From the NCBI GenBank assembly GCA_963770915.1, contig CAVYRG010000001.1, forward strand, positions 1,612,001 to 1,676,000: a stretch of DNA of 64,000 bases, in the 5' to 3' direction. Under the pieces are notes generated by a model. That model worked only from the letters and a program-made list of their open reading frames with translations, ran no database searches and was not told the DNA's origin. This DNA is from PALSA-270 sp963770915 (lineage in GTDB: Bacteria; Acidobacteriota; Terriglobia; Terriglobales; Acidobacteriaceae). A program made the position numbers and the translations under genes. Shown one piece after another: positions 62,102 through 64,000 of the stretch (position 1 is the stretch's first letter; each line of letters begins with the position of its first letter).

Positions 62102-63550
62102 TCAGAACTTGCTTTGGGATGAGTGAGCCTGCAAACCATTCTGCCGAACTCGTGGGAGGGTAACGGTTACTCGGCAGCCCATTTTGTCGGTCCGGTTGAG
62201 CAGCTCAAGAGATCCTCCGTGGGCTTCGGCGATTTGGCGGGAAAGAACCAGTCCGATGCCGCTGCCAGCGGGTTTGGTGGTATAGAACGGGACAAACACG
62301 TTGCTGGGATTGAGGAGCCCGGGGCCGTTGTCATCGATGGTAAGGACCAGATCCTTTTCGGAGACGGTCCAACGCATGCAGACTTCGGGTTGAGCAGGCT
62401 GGCGCGGTTGCTGGGCCTCCGCCGAGTGAGGCGGCTCCTGCGCGGCCTCCACGGCGTTGCGAACTAAGTTGATGAGCATGTGCTCAAGCTGGTCGGGATC
62501 GGCCAGCAGCTCGATCTCAGGACCGGGAACGACAGTCACTGCCAGGTGGGTTTCCAGGGCAGCAACCCGGTGCGCGAGGGGAGCCAGTTCGATTTTGCGC
62601 AGAGCCGGGGGCGGCATCTGCGCCAACTGCCGGTAGGCCTGCAGGAAGCGATTGAGCGAAGCGGCGCGGGTTTCGATGATAGCCAGCCCGCGCTCAAAAT
62701 CCTGGCGCTGCGCGGAATCGAACGGAGCTTGAGAAATTTGCGCGTGTAGGCTACCGGCAATTGACTTGATGGGCGCCAGCGAATTGTTGAGTTCATGGCC
62801 CAGAACGCGAATCAGGCGTTGCCATGCGCTGCGTTCTTCTTCGCGCAAGGGGCGGCTCACGTCGGAAAGAACGATAAGCGTGTGCGGCACGCCGTGCTGG
62901 CGGAACGAGCTGCGACGTACCTGCCAGCGGGCGCTGGGGCTGCGGAAAGGCAGCGGAACCAGAGTTTCACTCTCCGCCGTGAGGCAGGGGCCAAGGCCGA
63001 TTTCCGCGGCGGTGCGCCCAAGCAGTCTTACCGACGGCTGATCCAGCAGACGCGCTCCGGCAGAGTTGATGAGCCGCAACGACTGAGTGGGGTCGAAGGC
63101 GAATAAAGGGACTTCCACTTCTTCCACCACGCGGCGCAGCAAGGCCGTGGCTTCAATCGCCTGAATCCGCTGGCCGGAGAGCAAGTCGGCCAAGGTATTC
63201 ACTTCCAGAGAAAGTTCGCCGAGCGCGTCCTCCGGAATCGCTCCCCGCGCGCGAAACGAGTAGTCCTCTTCGCGCAGCGACGCGACGACGTTGGAAAGAG
63301 TTTGCAGCGGGCGAGTCACTTGCTCCTGCAAGGCCGAGGCCAGCAGCCACCAGACAAACAACTCGATGAAGAAGACGGTGAGCTTGGACTCCAGCGCCCA
63401 GGGTTGAAACCAAAGCAGAACTCCGCTGACCACAAGGCCAGGCACAGCGACCAACAAGGAGAAGAGACTGACACGGCGCTCGTAGGGAACGCGGCGGCGT
63501 TTGGGTTTTGATCTGCCCAGGCGGCCAAACCCTGGCGGGCTAGAGCCCAT
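62102..63550 (-). CDS. Sensor histidine kinase, NtrY-like
   Basis: 482 residues. Two helices (about 29-47 and 55-73) flank a short periplasmic loop, then a HAMP-like segment (about 75-130), a PAS domain (about 145-225), the H-box LGHELNNSLAPIKSIAGSLH and the ATPase motifs NLVRNAVEAAQE, DDNGPGLLNP and GSGIGLVLSRQIAEAHGGSL. It overlaps the 3' end of the sigma-54 regulator gene by 11 bases and forms a two-component pair with it, with the regulator first. Confidence 0.92.
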   Translation of the reverse strand: MGSSPPGFGRLGRSKPKRRRVPYERRVSLFSLLVAVPGLVVSGVLLWFQPWALESKLTVFFIELFVWWLLASALQEQVTRPLQTLSNVVASLREEDYSFRARGAIPEDALGELSLEVNTLADLLSGQRIQAIEATALLRRVVEEVEVPLFAFDPTQSLRLINSAGARLLDQPSVRLLGRTAAEIGLGPCLTAESETLVPLPFRSPSARWQVRRSSFRQHGVPHTLIVLSDVSRPLREEERSAWQRLIRVLGHELNNSLAPIKSIAGSLHAQISQAPFDSAQRQDFERGLAIIETRAASLNRFLQAYRQLAQMPPPALRKIELAPLAHRVAALETHLAVTVVPGPEIELLADPDQLEHMLINLVRNAVEAAQEPPHSAEAQQPRQPAQPEVCMRWTVSEKDLVLTIDDNGPGLLNPSNVFVPFYTTKPAGSGIGLVLSRQIAEAHGGSLELLNRTDKMGCRVTVTLPRVRQNGLQAHSSQSKF

Positions 63551-64000
63551 ATTTTTCCATCCGGCGGTAGAGCGCGCCGCGGCTGAGTCCCAAAGCTTCC
63601 GCTGCCTGGCTCACGTTGCCCTGGTGGCGCTGCAGAGCCTTGCGGATCAGAATGCTTTCCACCGCTTCCAGGCTGAGATCTTCGAGATTCTGGGTCTGCG
63701 GTCGCAGGCTCAAGCCTAAATCCGCGGGCTGGATTTCGCTGGTCCGGCACATCAAGACCGAGCGCTCCAGCGTGTGCTCGAGTTCGCGAACATTCCCGGG
63801 CCAGGAATATTGCAGCAGGAACTGCAGCGCGGTGGGATCAAAGCCCTGAATCGGCCGGCGATAACGCGTGGCATAGCGAGAGAGAAAATGCCCGGCCAGG
63901 GCGGGGATGTCTTCGCGCCGCTCGCGCAGCGCGGGCAGATGAATTTCCACCGTGTTGAGCCGGAACAACAGGTCTTCGCGAAACTCGCCGGAGGCGCAGG
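63540..64000 (-). CDS. Sigma-54-dependent response regulator, NtrC family (5' end outside window)
   Basis: Only the C-terminal ~150 codons are in the window. They cover the end of the AAA+ sigma-54 interaction domain (EFREDLLFRLNTVEIHLPAL, RERREDIPAL, WPGNVRELEHTLERSVLMCR) and a Fis-type DNA-binding helix-turn-helix (ALQRHQGNVSQAAEALGLSR, GALYRRMEKYGL). The receiver domain must lie further along the minus strand. With the NtrY-like kinase it controls sigma-54 promoters. Confidence 0.95.
   Translation of the reverse strand, partial: CASGEFREDLLFRLNTVEIHLPALRERREDIPALAGHFLSRYATRYRRPIQGFDPTALQFLLQYSWPGNVRELEHTLERSVLMCRTSEIQPADLGLSLRPQTQNLEDLSLEAVESILIRKALQRHQGNVSQAAEALGLSRGALYRRMEKYGL

Overview
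The window reads as a chromosomal segment of an Acidobacteriota bacterium, probably of the Terriglobia/Koribacter type. This is inferred from family content only, since no rRNA gene is present. The signs are an Oar-like TonB receptor, a PadR regulator coupled to an ADOP/MacB-like permease, a secreted S53 peptidase with a Gly-rich lipobox-like tail, HpnI-type glycosyltransferases, GC-rich codon use, and frequent GTG/TTG starts (rpsB, purB, larB). The envelope is Gram-negative (BamA, TolC, lipoproteins).

Layout: 1-7.4 kb holds a hemicellulose-type locus: a truncated TonB receptor, a type-B carboxylesterase and, one base later, a 1154-residue GH54 arabinofuranosidase with unusual C-terminal repeats. 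Next come tRNA-Pro(UGG), a small outer-membrane barrel, and a TolC/HlyD pair. At 11.3-13.9 kb lies a decayed patch: two frameshifted genes sit between 109-bp direct repeats derived from an RHS core. 14-18.9 kb carries a peroxiredoxin, MltG, a lipoprotein, an FtsX-like permease, and an AbrB-like gene with a small unknown partner. 19-29 kb is core: rplM-rpsI, rpsB-tsf-pyrH-frr, a molybdopterin oxidoreductase and bamA. 29-39 kb has a membrane-anchored GAF/zinc-ribbon protein, two secreted proteins, a hybrid histidine kinase, two convergent HpnI-like glycosyltransferases and two MacB-type permeases. RNase P RNA (rnpB) follows. 39.5-49 kb contains MarR-CLC, purB, MarR-DoxX, a triple-BON protein, larB, a ChaN-like protein and ubiX. 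49.4-64 kb holds a pilin, a divergent PadR/permease versus secreted-protein/ABC-exporter locus, a Tat-exported glycosidase, an EAL-HDOD protein, modA, an S53 peptidase and an NtrY/NtrC pair cut by the window edge.

How the genes fit together: the first 7.4 kb plausibly imports and trims arabinoxylan-like material. The MarR and PadR genes each sit beside perfect palindromes in their own promoter regions, suggesting autoregulated local switches. I see no defence system, CRISPR array, prophage or intact insertion sequence. The less ordinary items are the GH54-LTD-repeat fusion, the RHS-flanked decaying patch, the permease-permease-glycosyltransferase operon facing a second glycosyltransferase, the PadR-centred exporter locus, and the AbrB/98-residue pair.
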